Source of the DNA: an uncultured Clostridium sp.
Lineage (GTDB): Bacteria > Bacillota > Clostridia > TANB77 > CAG-508
Direction of reading: 5' to 3'
DNA length: 52,724 nt
Assembly: GCA_947646915.1 (NCBI GenBank)
Contig: CANSII010000009.1
Coordinates: 1-52,724, forward strand
Made by a program: the position numbers and the translations under genes. Shown here one piece after another: positions 16,472 through 25,039 of this stretch. Every line of letters starts with the position of its first letter. Positions within the stretch are counted from its first letter, which is position 1. The notes below the pieces were generated by a model. The model did no database searches. It was not told where the DNA came from and saw only the letters and a program-made list of their open reading frames with translations.

Positions 16472-18595
16472 TTATTTTAGTCTGTATTTTTCTTGTAAAT
16501 GTTTAAAAAATACCTTCGTTTCTTCAACTACTTCAGAAGGTAAATCAAGTCTATACATAAATTTAGGAATTGTTACTTTACTTCTTCTGAAATCAAATTT
16601 AGTAAAACTTATTTTTTGATTTTCAATATCTAATTTGCTTATTTTATAACCTTGTGAAAGCCAACTTTCACTTATTGTTCCTGCATTTTTATTTGTGAAA
16701 TATGCTTTATGTTTGTATGCAGATTCGCATAACTTAAATTTTAAAATTTTTTCTATTTCTTTAAATGTTAGTGTAACATTGTTTTTTCTCAAATTATGAA
16801 AGTATGCTGTCAGAGAACTAAATTTACTATCTTTCTGTTTTTTCTTAGGTTTTGAATTTATCTCTGAAATCAGTTCTTTTAAATTTACTGTTTTTATATC
16901 TTCATTTCCTATATCAACATATTCTACAACAGATTCTTTACAAAATTTATGAACATAAGCTATATTTCTTATTGTTTTATCTTTTGAAAGCCTTTTAAAT
17001 ATAATATCTTTTTCTTGTCCCATCCTTATTTCTTTTGAACAAATAAAGCACTTTCCTTCTTGTTTATCCCATATTTTTTTATATCTACCCACACAATTTT
17101 GAATATCTTTTTTACTCTCTAATTCTTCAAAATATTCTCTGTCTAAAAAAATATTTTTAGATGTATCAATTCTTGATTCCCATATTAAAACAGTATCAGC
17201 CATACTTCTTATACATTTTTCTTTATTGCTAGGAAGTGTGAATATATTTCTATTAAAAGAATCTGTTTTCCAATATTTTTTTATTAATTGATCTTTTGTC
17301 ATATTTCTGTTTAGTTCTTCCATCATTTTTAATAAAAAAGCATTTATTAACAAGTCTAATCTTTTAAATACTTCTAAAGATTCTTCGCATTTATGATAAG
17401 TTGCAAAACCTGTAATTTTGGCATTTATATTTTGAATTAATCTACTTTGCGACCATACACCTTTATTGTCAAATATCATTTGTTCAATTTCTTGCTCAAA
17501 CTTATCTACTGCTTTTTGTGAAGGAATACACCTTATAACTCCATCTATTTTACAGTAAAATCTTGATAAAAATTCAAATCCTTTTTTTACATTTACTATT
17601 TTTGTTTTTTCCTCAGAAATTTTTAACCCTCTTTCACTAGCAAAACTAACTAATTCATTTTTGAATTTTATAGCATCTTCTTCAGTCCTTGCAGTAACAT
17701 ATATATCATCTGCAAATCGCACACAGTACCCATTTTTATAATCTGTTATTACTTCTCCTTGTAAATCATATAATCTTTTCTGAAATCCATCTAAAGTCAT
17801 ATTTCCTAAAATAGTACTTAAATTGCTACCTAAAGAAATTCCTTCATCCTTATTAAATAATTCTCCATTAAATACAAATCCTGAGCCTAAAAACTCTTTT
17901 AAAATGTGCTTATTCATAGGAATATTATCAATAAGCCATTTATGAGAAATAGTATCATAATACGACTTAATATCAGAAATTAGTACCCATTCAGGAGCAT
18001 CTGTATCAGTTAAAGAATGAATAATATGTGAATGAGCTTGTTCAGGAGATCTTCCTTTTCTAAAAGCAAAACTTTTCCTATCTGCTCTAACTTCAGCAAC
18101 AGGCTCTAAAGCATAAGCATACAATACTTGCATAGCTCTATCATAAACAGTAGGAATACCAACTTTTCGCTCTTTACAAGATTTTGTATCTCTGAAGATA
18201 AATTGTTTTAATGGTTGTGCTTTATACTTGTTCCCCTTATTGAGTGTTATTGAGGCTCTCATTTTATCAGAGTCAGTTCTCCAAACAACTCTATCAATTC
18301 CTGCACTTGCTTTTGATATTTCTGCAACTTTTCTTACAGCAAGCATTTTAGCCTCGCTAGAATATACTATTTTATCTTGTAATTGCCTTATTTTAATTTC
18401 ATTATTGTTATAAACAGCCTTACATAATTTACATTGTAATTCAAAAACTCTTTCTTCAGCTCTTTCAAAATCATAGCATCGCCATAACTTGCCTAAAGTT
18501 TCATTATCTAAATCACTTCTTATATATAAAATATTTTCAAATTCCTCATCTTGAAAATAGCCTTTTTGCACATACATAACTTTATCATCGTACAA
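16472..18595 (-). CDS. Reverse transcriptase, group II-like, not in an intron
   Basis: The 707-residue protein has an RVT_N-like start (LQDKIVYSSEAKMLAVRKV, SAGIDRVVW), an RT domain (about 100-400: KVGIPTVYDRAMQ, AFRKGRSPEQAH, SDIKSYYD with Asp208, FADD at 294-297 as the YxDD box) and a maturase-like thumb. A zinc CxxC pair near 518 with a late HKFC looks like an HNH domain lacking its catalytic His. The C-terminal region (about 600-680: SLTAYFHNLRKNNVTLTFKEIEKIL) resembles DUF7662. No group II intron RNA follows: HU's terminator is 2 bp past the stop. The TTG start has GGAGGG, which sits on the stop of the exonuclease gene. Coupling to the exonuclease suggests DNA repair or defence. Confidence 0.85.
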   Translation of the reverse strand: MYDDKVMYVQKGYFQDEEFENILYIRSDLDNETLGKLWRCYDFERAEERVFELQCKLCKAVYNNNEIKIRQLQDKIVYSSEAKMLAVRKVAEISKASAGIDRVVWRTDSDKMRASITLNKGNKYKAQPLKQFIFRDTKSCKERKVGIPTVYDRAMQVLYAYALEPVAEVRADRKSFAFRKGRSPEQAHSHIIHSLTDTDAPEWVLISDIKSYYDTISHKWLIDNIPMNKHILKEFLGSGFVFNGELFNKDEGISLGSNLSTILGNMTLDGFQKRLYDLQGEVITDYKNGYCVRFADDIYVTARTEEDAIKFKNELVSFASERGLKISEEKTKIVNVKKGFEFLSRFYCKIDGVIRCIPSQKAVDKFEQEIEQMIFDNKGVWSQSRLIQNINAKITGFATYHKCEESLEVFKRLDLLINAFLLKMMEELNRNMTKDQLIKKYWKTDSFNRNIFTLPSNKEKCIRSMADTVLIWESRIDTSKNIFLDREYFEELESKKDIQNCVGRYKKIWDKQEGKCFICSKEIRMGQEKDIIFKRLSKDKTIRNIAYVHKFCKESVVEYVDIGNEDIKTVNLKELISEINSKPKKKQKDSKFSSLTAYFHNLRKNNVTLTFKEIEKILKFKLCESAYKHKAYFTNKNAGTISESWLSQGYKISKLDIENQKISFTKFDFRRSKVTIPKFMYRLDLPSEVVEETKVFFKHLQEKYRLK

Positions 18596-18607
18596 AATTC
18601 AACCCTC

Positions 18608-19384
18608 CTAAATATTAATTACCAATTCAATAGGACAATGATCGCTACCTCTAATTTCTGAAAGAATATTTGCTTGTCTTATTTCTTTTCTTAAATAATC
18701 AGAAACAAGTATATAATCAAGCCTCCAACCAAATTTACAATTTATCCTATCTTCAATATCATTAGTCCAAAATGTATATTTTCTCATCTGAGGGTGCATA
18801 TATCTATATGTATCAATAAAGCCTTTATTTAATAATTCATTAAAGCTATCTCTATCTTCATCTGAAAAGATTTCAAGCCTGTTATGTTTTTCTAAATTGC
18901 ATATATCTATTTTTTGGTGGCATAAATTAAAATCTCCACATACAATTACATTTTTAATCATATTAAGTTTTTCTATATATTCATTAAAATTATAGTCAAA
19001 ATCCATTCTAAAATTTTTTCTATCATAAGTTCTTTGAGAGCAGGGAACATATACACTAACCAAAAAGAAATCGTTAAATTCTGCTGTTATAACTCTTGAT
19101 TCTGTATCTAAATCTTCATTTTCTCCGTATTCATCTTCAGATGGCATACCAACAATAACATTTACAGGTTTTTCTTTAGAGAAAATAGCAACACCTGAAT
19201 ATCCACCTTTATTAGTATAATTGAAATATTTATGATAATTTTCAAGTTTTAATTCTTTCATTTCTTTTGTAACTTTAGTTTCTTGTAGGCATATCAAATC
19301 TGCTGAAGTATCATTAATAAATTGTTCAAAATTATTATCTAAACTAGATTTTAAGCCGTTTACATTCCAAGATAATATTTTCAT
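18608..19384 (-). CDS. xthA: Exonuclease III-like AP endonuclease
   Basis: The 258-residue protein is a full-length EEP-fold nuclease: MKILSWNVNGLKS, CLQETKV (metal Glu), YVPCSQRTYDRK, VCGDFNLCHQ (Asp/Asn pair), GWRLDYILVS and GSDHCPIEL (catalytic Asp-His). Typical activity is 3'-5' dsDNA exonuclease, AP endonuclease and RNase H. Its stop codon is part of the ribosome site of the reverse transcriptase gene, so the two are made together, and it could process ends or RNA-DNA hybrids produced by the RT. It starts at ATG 19384 after GGAGGG at a long 11-base spacing. Confidence 0.93.
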   Translation of the reverse strand: MKILSWNVNGLKSSLDNNFEQFINDTSADLICLQETKVTKEMKELKLENYHKYFNYTNKGGYSGVAIFSKEKPVNVIVGMPSEDEYGENEDLDTESRVITAEFNDFFLVSVYVPCSQRTYDRKNFRMDFDYNFNEYIEKLNMIKNVIVCGDFNLCHQKIDICNLEKHNRLEIFSDEDRDSFNELLNKGFIDTYRYMHPQMRKYTFWTNDIEDRINCKFGWRLDYILVSDYLRKEIRQANILSEIRGSDHCPIELVINI

Positions 19385-19421
19385 AATATTTTGTTCCCTC
19401 CCTCTAAATATTTCATAAAAA

Positions 19422-19457
19422 ATAGGGTAGAGAGGTTTATTAGCCTCACTTCCCTAT
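19422..19457 (-). terminator. Terminator of the CPCC gene
   Basis: ATAGGG-N4-GAGG pairs with CCTC-N4-CCCTAT on the minus strand, followed by six Ts. It separates the CPCC gene from the exonuclease-RT operon, leaving under 40 bp for a promoter, so that operon may depend on readthrough. Confidence 0.8.
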
Positions 19458-19467
19458 CAATAGTATA

Positions 19468-20421
19468 TTAAAAATTTTTATATGATGCTGTATATCCGAA
19501 ATAATTTATACAATTATAATTACTTCCCTTATTCATTTTTCCTTGTTTAGTTATTCCTAAAAGCCTTATTTTTATATTATATTTTTTAATTTTATCATAA
19601 AAATAATACTCAATTTTTAAGTCTTTCATAATTTTTTCAATTTCTTCTTTTTTGCCATTGAATAGGGTATTACAAATTTCATCTTCGTTTTTATATTTGT
19701 GATAAAAAATAGTTTCAGATAAAACAGGAAGTCTGACATTATCTATATATTTTCTTTCGATTGCTGAAAAGTCTTTATAATTCTTTTTAGCCTCATTTAA
19801 GCATATTTCATTTGCTCCACCCTTGTAATCTGCATCATCTCTTTGTATAGGATCATCTTCCCAATAACATATAGGGCAAATATCATAATGTCCCACTTCC
19901 TCTAATGTATAATACTCACAACAAGGGCATTTATATTTTCCATTTCTACCAATTTCGCTGTTTTTCTTTTGTTCATATTCATTTAATAGCTTACTTGTAT
20001 CAACAGTAGGTATTACATTGTTTAAATATATTAAAATCAACTCTATTTGATCTCTTGCTAAGCATAAATTATAAAAATTTGCTGACAATACTCCATCCTC
20101 AAAAAAGTTTATTCTCATATCAACTAAAACATTTGAAGGTACTGCATTTGAAGGAGAAAGTATAAATTCTAAGTCAGGCTCGCAAAATTCCATTTTGCTA
20201 TCTTCTTCTAATTCTCCATTCAAAAGTTTATAAAGTTCTCTTATTAAATTTTCAATTTCATATTCAATTAAAACTTCTTTATTATCTATTTTATAGTGAA
20301 TATACTCGTTTTCAATTCTAAGAGTAACTTTGCACCATCTATCATCTTTAGCCTCTCTATCCTTATATGCTCTATTAATGCTTAGTTCAAAATCTGTAAA
20401 ATTATCTAATTTTAAATACAT
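19468..20421 (-). CDS. CPCC cysteine-rich domain protein, possible immunity protein
   Basis: The 317-residue protein has an N-terminal domain (1-150) of beta-rich appearance (RWCKVTLRIENEYIHYKI) and then a CPCC-family zinc-binding domain (about 180-245): YKCPCCEYYTLEEVGHYDICPICYWEDDPIQ, GGANEICLNEAKKNY. CPCC proteins are often found beside toxins as putative immunity proteins, but no toxin was recognised next to this one. The C-terminal 70 residues match nothing known to me. The start is ATG 20421 with AAAGG further upstream. A CTCAA-N4-TTGAG operator lies 100 bp upstream (20521). Confidence 0.75.
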   Translation of the reverse strand: MYLKLDNFTDFELSINRAYKDREAKDDRWCKVTLRIENEYIHYKIDNKEVLIEYEIENLIRELYKLLNGELEEDSKMEFCEPDLEFILSPSNAVPSNVLVDMRINFFEDGVLSANFYNLCLARDQIELILIYLNNVIPTVDTSKLLNEYEQKKNSEIGRNGKYKCPCCEYYTLEEVGHYDICPICYWEDDPIQRDDADYKGGANEICLNEAKKNYKDFSAIERKYIDNVRLPVLSETIFYHKYKNEDEICNTLFNGKKEEIEKIMKDLKIEYYFYDKIKKYNIKIRLLGITKQGKMNKGSNYNCINYFGYTASYKNF

Positions 20422-20520
20422 AATGTATTAATTACCTTTCTTTTTATTACTATAACATAAGTACTTAAATTTGTCATTTTACTGAATTTAGAAGATATTA
20501 TATTATAGTTTATTAATATT

Positions 20521-20534
20521 CTCAAAATATTGAG
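20521..20534. promoter_or_regulatory. CTCAA-N4-TTGAG operator, copy 4
   Basis: CTCAAAATATTGAG is a perfect palindrome between the CPCC gene and the 80-residue gene, 4.4 kb from the XRE gene at 15780 whose flanks carry the same motif. Confidence 0.6.
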
Positions 20535-20573
20535 TGAAAACACTAAAATAAAAAATAGTAAAATATTATCGTA

Positions 20574-20816
20574 CTATTTATGATTTTTTTCGTATTGCTC
20601 ATTTAAAGCCCTTAGCTCATCAATATACTCCTGCATATTATTTCTAAATACAACCTCAATTTTTTCATCTTTTTTATTATAACATACTTGAATTGGCTCA
20701 ATTCTTTCATTGCCATTATTATAATTAAATGTTATTTTATTCTCGTGTATTAGACTATTTACTAGCTCGTAAATTTCGGCAAAATCTTTTTCTGCATTAT
20801 CTTTTTTTAATTTCAT
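20574..20816 (-). CDS. Small unknown protein
   Basis: The 80-residue, charged protein (KDFAEIYELVNSLIHENKI, then PIQVCYNKKDEKIEVVFRN) belongs to no family I recognise. It starts at ATG 20816 with AGGAGGAG upstream. It is transcribed divergently from the XRE gene at 20938, with the palindrome GTTGCCG-TAT-CGGCAAC between them, the usual layout of a repressor and its target. It could be one half of a small regulatory or toxin-antitoxin pair. Confidence 0.65.
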   Translation of the reverse strand: MKLKKDNAEKDFAEIYELVNSLIHENKITFNYNNGNERIEPIQVCYNKKDEKIEVVFRNNMQEYIDELRALNEQYEKNHK

Positions 20817-20853
20817 TTTATTTTTTCTCCTCCTATTATACTATATTATTGAG

Positions 20854-20870
20854 GTTGCCGTATCGGCAAC
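20854..20870. promoter_or_regulatory. Palindromic operator
   Basis: GTTGCCG (20854-20860) and CGGCAAC (20864-20870) form a perfect inverted repeat around TAT, GC-rich against its surroundings, between divergent genes. It is likely the operator of the XRE protein at 20938. Confidence 0.65.
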
Positions 20871-20937
20871 TGTTTTTACTACATTTTAGTATAAAATTGA
20901 AAAAAATGCAAATATTTATAATAACAGGAGTAGAAAT

Positions 20938-21183
20938 ATGAGAAAATATAATAAAAAATCAAATATATCAGGATCTATAATAAAAGAGGCAAGAATTTCA
21001 AAGAATATGTCAAGAGAAGAATTATCAAACAAACTTCAGCTTATGGGAATTAATGTTGAAAGAACTTTTATTTATAAAGTGGAATCTGAAAATAAAATTT
21101 TAAAAGACTTTGAATTAATTGCTATTTGTAAGATATTAGAAATTGATTATAAAAAGTTAGAAAACGAATTAGAAGAAATATAA
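20938..21183 (+). CDS. XRE-family HTH regulator
   Basis: The 81-residue protein is a Cro/C1-type domain: SGSIIKEARISKNMSREELSNKLQLMGINVERTFIYKVESE, followed by a helical dimer part (LIAICKILEIDYKKLENEL). The start ATG at 20938 follows AACAGGAGTAGAAAT. It probably represses itself and the divergent gene through the palindrome at 20854-20870. A terminator follows the stop. Confidence 0.85.
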   Translation: MRKYNKKSNISGSIIKEARISKNMSREELSNKLQLMGINVERTFIYKVESENKILKDFELIAICKILEIDYKKLENELEEI

Positions 21184-21187
21184 AAGA

Positions 21188-21214
21188 GGAATATTTACGA
21201 GCTTGTAATATTCC
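21188..21214. terminator. Bidirectional terminator
   Basis: GGAATATTTAC (21188-21198) pairs with GTAATATTCC (21205-21214), with T-rich DNA after it on the plus strand. It lies between convergent genes. Confidence 0.75.
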
Positions 21215-21221
21215 CCTTTTT

Positions 21222-21434
21222 TTATAATGAATTTTTTAATTTTAATCCCATTAATTCAAGTTCAATTTCTATTTTGTTTGCATCATTCATTGATATACCC
21301 ATATTTTTTAGTTCTGTTTTACCTTGTGTGCAAAGTTCCCCAATTTTAGTAATGCTATTTTCATTTAATTTATTTATAACCATTTCAGGTATATCAAGCC
21401 TTAAAATATCTTGTACTAATAGTTTATTTTCCAT
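21222..21434 (-). CDS. Stand-alone RNA polymerase alpha-CTD-like protein
   Basis: The 70-residue protein looks like the helix-hairpin-helix C-terminal domain of RpoA: LRLDIPEMVINKLNENSITKIGELCTQGKTELKNMGISMNDANKIEIELELMGLKL, comparable to the alpha-CTD pattern of LELSVRSYNCLKRAGI, ELTQKSEEDMM and NLGRKSLEEV. It has no N-terminal assembly domain. A free alpha-CTD could bind UP-elements or occupy activators. The start ATG at 21434 follows GGAAGGG. It is the second gene after the 87-residue protein. Confidence 0.65.
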   Translation of the reverse strand: MENKLLVQDILRLDIPEMVINKLNENSITKIGELCTQGKTELKNMGISMNDANKIEIELELMGLKLKNSL

Positions 21435-21452
21435 CTTAACAACCCTTCCTTA

Positions 21453-21716
21453 TTATTTTATTGCTATCATAAGTTCATTTTCTTTAACAGTATATTTTTC
21501 TCCGTTGTATTCATATTTTGCATTTGTAAAGTAAACCTTATAATTAATATTTTCTAGTTTTGTTCTTATTAATTGTAAAAATCTATCTATTTCTTCTTCA
21601 GAAAGATTGTACTTTATTCTTAATTCATAAAAAGAATATCTAATATAATTAAGGTTTTTATCCAATTTTTCTTCTAATGTTTTATTTATTATTTCTATTA
21701 ATTGCTGATCGTTCAT
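21453..21716 (-). CDS. Small unknown protein
   Basis: The 87-residue protein begins MNDQQLIEIINKTLEEKLDKNL and continues with a helical segment (YNLSEEEIDRFLQLIRTKLENI) and a short beta-like end (YTVKENELMIAIK). No family was recognised. It starts at ATG 21716 after AGGAG and is 18 bp ahead of the alpha-CTD-like gene, so the two form an operon. Confidence 0.65.
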   Translation of the reverse strand: MNDQQLIEIINKTLEEKLDKNLNYIRYSFYELRIKYNLSEEEIDRFLQLIRTKLENINYKVYFTNAKYEYNGEKYTVKENELMIAIK

Positions 21717-21769
21717 TTTCTTTTTTGCTCCTCGTAATATATTTTAACATAAAAAGACAAAAAAATAAA

Positions 21770-21798
21770 GGGTACAGAAATATAAAATCTCCATACCC
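21770..21798 (-). terminator. Terminator of the adhesin operon
   Basis: On the minus strand GGGTATGGAGA pairs imperfectly with TTTCTGTACCC, followed by TTTATTTTTTT. It lies eight bases past the adhesin stop. Confidence 0.8.
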
Positions 21799-21805
21799 AT
21801 TAAAA

Positions 21806-24800
21806 TTAGCAACCTGTACGAGGTAGCTTTTGCATTGTTTCTATTTCTTTATAGTAAGTAATTGTTTTCCAATCATCTTTATCTTCAACATAAATATCTT
21901 TATAATTTCCTGCAACTTTTGTATGATTTACAAATATAAATCCATTTGGAAGATTATCAAGCATATCACAATATAAGCGAGGTTGTTCAATTTCCTTAAA
22001 GTCTGCTTTTACTGTTCCAAATCTAAATTCAAAATCAGTAATAAATTCGCCTTCTTGTAATGTAGCATCTGTAAATTTAACTTCATTATTTGTAGTAGTA
22101 CTTAAATTATCTTTCAACAAAATATAGTCATCACTTAAATTGGTTTTATACCATACAGAATATTGTAAATCCTCGTTCCAAGTTCCTGTATAAATTCTAT
22201 TTACTCTTAAAGCATTTGTTGGAAGTGAGTCGTTCCAAGTAAAATTATCTATTGCAATATTAGATTTATTATGAATATTAGAAAAATCATAATATATACT
22301 ATCTTTACTTTGAGTTTCAATAAATCCTTTCTTAGTTACTTCAACTTCAATATCAACATTATCATCCTTAACTGTAACACTTACAACTTCTTGATGTTTT
22401 ATAATTTCTGCTCCAAAGACTGCATCTGTTAAAATATAATAATCAGGAGAAATTTTTTCTTTTAATGTATATTTTCCTTTTAAAAGTTCTTTTGTAGTAG
22501 CCTCGCCGTTTTTATCTGTAACTAAAGTATCTACTAAATTATTTTCTGCATCAAATACTTCAAATTCTGCATTTGCAAGTTTAGTACCTGCTTTATCTCC
22601 ATTATATTTATTATCTTCTTTACTTAACTTTGTAATTTTTATATAGCCTTTTATAAGTTCGTTCTCAAAAGTTAAATCTTTTATTTGATCTTGTTCTAAT
22701 GTAATTGTTTGAGGTTTTTCATTTAATACATAGTTTTCCAATGTTTCAGTTTCTTGAACTATATAATCCTTATCAATTCTTAATCTTTTAGAAACAGCCT
22801 CACCGTTTTCATCTGTAACTAGAGTATCTACTAAATTTTTATCCTCATCATATACATTAAATTTAACACCTTGTAATTTCACTTCGTTATTATCCATATC
22901 TACTTTAATAATTCTAATTTGTCCTTTTTTAAGTTCATTCACAAAAGTTAAATCTTTTATTTGATCTTGTTCTAATGTAATTGTTTGAGGTTTTTCATTT
23001 AATACATAGTTTTCCAATGTTTCAGTTTCTTGAACTATATAATCCTTATCAATTCTTAATCTTTTAGAAACAGCCTCGCCGTTTTCATCTGTAACTAGAG
23101 TATCTACTAAATTTTTGTCCTCATCATATACATTAAATTTAACACCTTGTAATTTCACTTCGTTATTGTCTAAATCTACTTTTATAACTCTAATCTGTCC
23201 TTTTTTTAACTCATTCTCAAAAGTCATATTTTTAATTTTATCAGCCTCTAAAGTAATTGTTTGAGGAGTGTCATTTAACACATAATTTTCTAAAGTTTCA
23301 GTTTCTCTTAATGTTAATTTTTCAAAATCTCTTATAGCATATCTTGAAGTTAAAGCCTCGCCGTTTTCATCTGTTGTAATAGTTTCTAATACTTCGCCAT
23401 TTTGATTTAACACATCAAATTTAACACCTTGTAACTTCACTTCGTTATTGTCTAAATCAACTTTTATAACTCTAATTTGTCCTTTTTTTAGCTCATTCTC
23501 AATAGTATTTTCCTCGGTAGTATTCCATTTAACTTCAACTGTTTTATCTTCAGCTAAGTTATACCATTTTCCTGTATTTTTCTCAATTAGCTTATATTGT
23601 CCTATTCTTAGGTTATTAATTGTAATTTCTCCATCAACATTTGTAGTATATGTTCCAATTACCTTTTGGAATTCTTCAGAAAATAAATCAAATTTTACAT
23701 TTCCTAGAGCTATTCTATGGTTATCTTTATCTACTTTGTATATTTTTAAGTTTCCTTTTTTATGGTCGTTTGTAATATTTTTTGTAATAGTTTTATTGTA
23801 TTCTACATCAACATCAAAAGTAGCAGAATTTAATACATACTTAGCATTTGTTGAGGTTTCTTTTAATTTATAACTTCCTTGATATAGTCCTGTAAAATTT
23901 GCAATTCCTTCAGCATTTGTAGTAGCACTTGCGACAACTGTTCCATCTGCCTTAGTTAAACTAAAAGTAACTCCTTCAATAGGTTGGCTAGTTTCTGAAT
24001 CTGTTTTATTTATTTTGATTTTTCCTGTATTAGTTTTTATATTTAGAGTAGCACGACCAACACCATCTCCAAAAGGATCATAGGTTAGGGCATAGTTTTG
24101 AGTTTCTGCTATTCTAGTTTTACCATAAAATACAGGATATGTTTTACATTTACCTTGAACATTAATTACAGCATTAGTAATGTCTTTATTCATTTGAGAT
24201 TTAGGAATTTTGACAAATAAACTTTCATTTCCATTATAAGAATTTGTTTGAGTTCCGTTTGAGTTAGTAATTATTGTTCCTTCAGGAAGATTAGCTGTTG
24301 CTGTAATTGTATAACCTGCCATATCAACTACACTTGAAACATTTATTTTTTGTGTATAGTAATTTCCATCTTCATATAAACTACCTGAATTACTTAATGT
24401 TATTGTAGGATCAGAAGGTCTTTGAGTTCCATATTTTCCTGCATTAACAATATTTACTATTGCATTTTTTATAGCATCTCCTCTGGAGTCTGCTCCTTGA
24501 TCTGCTCCTCTAAATCTTGTTGTAGGATCAAATCCATATAAAGCACAATATACAGCTTGTTTTGTTGCTTGAAAAGCCTCTAAATCATTTGCTAGTCCTA
24601 GCTGACTTGCAGATTTATAAGGAAATCCATTTATAACAGTTCTCCAAACCTGAGCATTTCCTAGAACTGAAGTAACATCAGTATTTACATCAACAGTATA
24701 TCCATCTAATTCTCCAACTCCTGCATATTCTCTATTAAGGCAATATGCAGGGTATTCTCTACCATTTACACTATAAGTAGTATATGTTGTTGTTACATAA

Positions 24801-24967
24801 TACCAAGCTCCTTGATCTTCATTCCAATATTGTAAATGTTGTTCAACTTTACCTCTATCTTGTATATTTGCCTCGCTTATCTCTGTTGCAAGTACAATAG
24901 GAGATATTGAGGAAAATATAGTTAAAATCAATAAAATTATTGCTATTATTTTTTTATTCTTTATCAT
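21806..24967 (-). CDS. Surface adhesin with thioester and CnaB/SpaA domains
   Basis: The 1053-residue protein has a signal peptide (1-27) and an N-terminal thioester domain (Cys76 in YPAYCLN, Gln137 in ATKQAVY) of the kind that covalently captures host or partner surfaces. About six or seven CnaB/SpaA-type beta domains follow, starting near 305 (KIKINKTDSETSQPIEGV), with 92-residue near-identical repeats, and then a terminal domain. The C-terminus is LPRTGC and stop, a sortase motif without the usual membrane helix and basic tail. A sortase is encoded 0.9 kb upstream. In an ICE it probably binds recipient cells during mating. The start ATG has AAAGGA. Confidence 0.9.
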   Translation of the reverse strand: MIKNKKIIAIILLILTIFSSISPIVLATEISEANIQDRGKVEQHLQYWNEDQGAWYYVTTTYTTYSVNGREYPAYCLNREYAGVGELDGYTVDVNTDVTSVLGNAQVWRTVINGFPYKSASQLGLANDLEAFQATKQAVYCALYGFDPTTRFRGADQGADSRGDAIKNAIVNIVNAGKYGTQRPSDPTITLSNSGSLYEDGNYYTQKINVSSVVDMAGYTITATANLPEGTIITNSNGTQTNSYNGNESLFVKIPKSQMNKDITNAVINVQGKCKTYPVFYGKTRIAETQNYALTYDPFGDGVGRATLNIKTNTGKIKINKTDSETSQPIEGVTFSLTKADGTVVASATTNAEGIANFTGLYQGSYKLKETSTNAKYVLNSATFDVDVEYNKTITKNITNDHKKGNLKIYKVDKDNHRIALGNVKFDLFSEEFQKVIGTYTTNVDGEITINNLRIGQYKLIEKNTGKWYNLAEDKTVEVKWNTTEENTIENELKKGQIRVIKVDLDNNEVKLQGVKFDVLNQNGEVLETITTDENGEALTSRYAIRDFEKLTLRETETLENYVLNDTPQTITLEADKIKNMTFENELKKGQIRVIKVDLDNNEVKLQGVKFNVYDEDKNLVDTLVTDENGEAVSKRLRIDKDYIVQETETLENYVLNEKPQTITLEQDQIKDLTFVNELKKGQIRIIKVDMDNNEVKLQGVKFNVYDEDKNLVDTLVTDENGEAVSKRLRIDKDYIVQETETLENYVLNEKPQTITLEQDQIKDLTFENELIKGYIKITKLSKEDNKYNGDKAGTKLANAEFEVFDAENNLVDTLVTDKNGEATTKELLKGKYTLKEKISPDYYILTDAVFGAEIIKHQEVVSVTVKDDNVDIEVEVTKKGFIETQSKDSIYYDFSNIHNKSNIAIDNFTWNDSLPTNALRVNRIYTGTWNEDLQYSVWYKTNLSDDYILLKDNLSTTTNNEVKFTDATLQEGEFITDFEFRFGTVKADFKEIEQPRLYCDMLDNLPNGFIFVNHTKVAGNYKDIYVEDKDDWKTITYYKEIETMQKLPRTGC
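22668..23219 (-). repeat. Tandem 276-bp repeats in the adhesin gene
   Basis: Two almost identical 276-bp (92-codon) units start at 22668 and 22944; a third, more diverged unit starts near 23220. Each codes for one CnaB domain (GQIRVIKVD...NEVKLQGVKF...TDENGEA). Such repeats can change in number by recombination. Confidence 0.85.
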
Positions 24968-25039
24968 TTTATAATCCTTTCCATTAGAAAAAGCACTTTT
25001 TAAAAGTGCTTAGTTAATTATATAAATTTATTTAATTTA

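Noticed and set aside
16472..18595. Group II intron
   Set aside because: The RT has intron-type motifs, but HU's terminator begins 2 bp past its stop and an exonuclease gene abuts its start, leaving no room for intron domains I-VI.
21736..21806. Hydrophobic segment in another frame right after LPRTG, suggesting a frameshifted anchor
   Set aside because: It has no basic tail, contains the transcription terminator, and hydrophobic frames are common in such AT-rich DNA. Truncation is kept only as an alternative.
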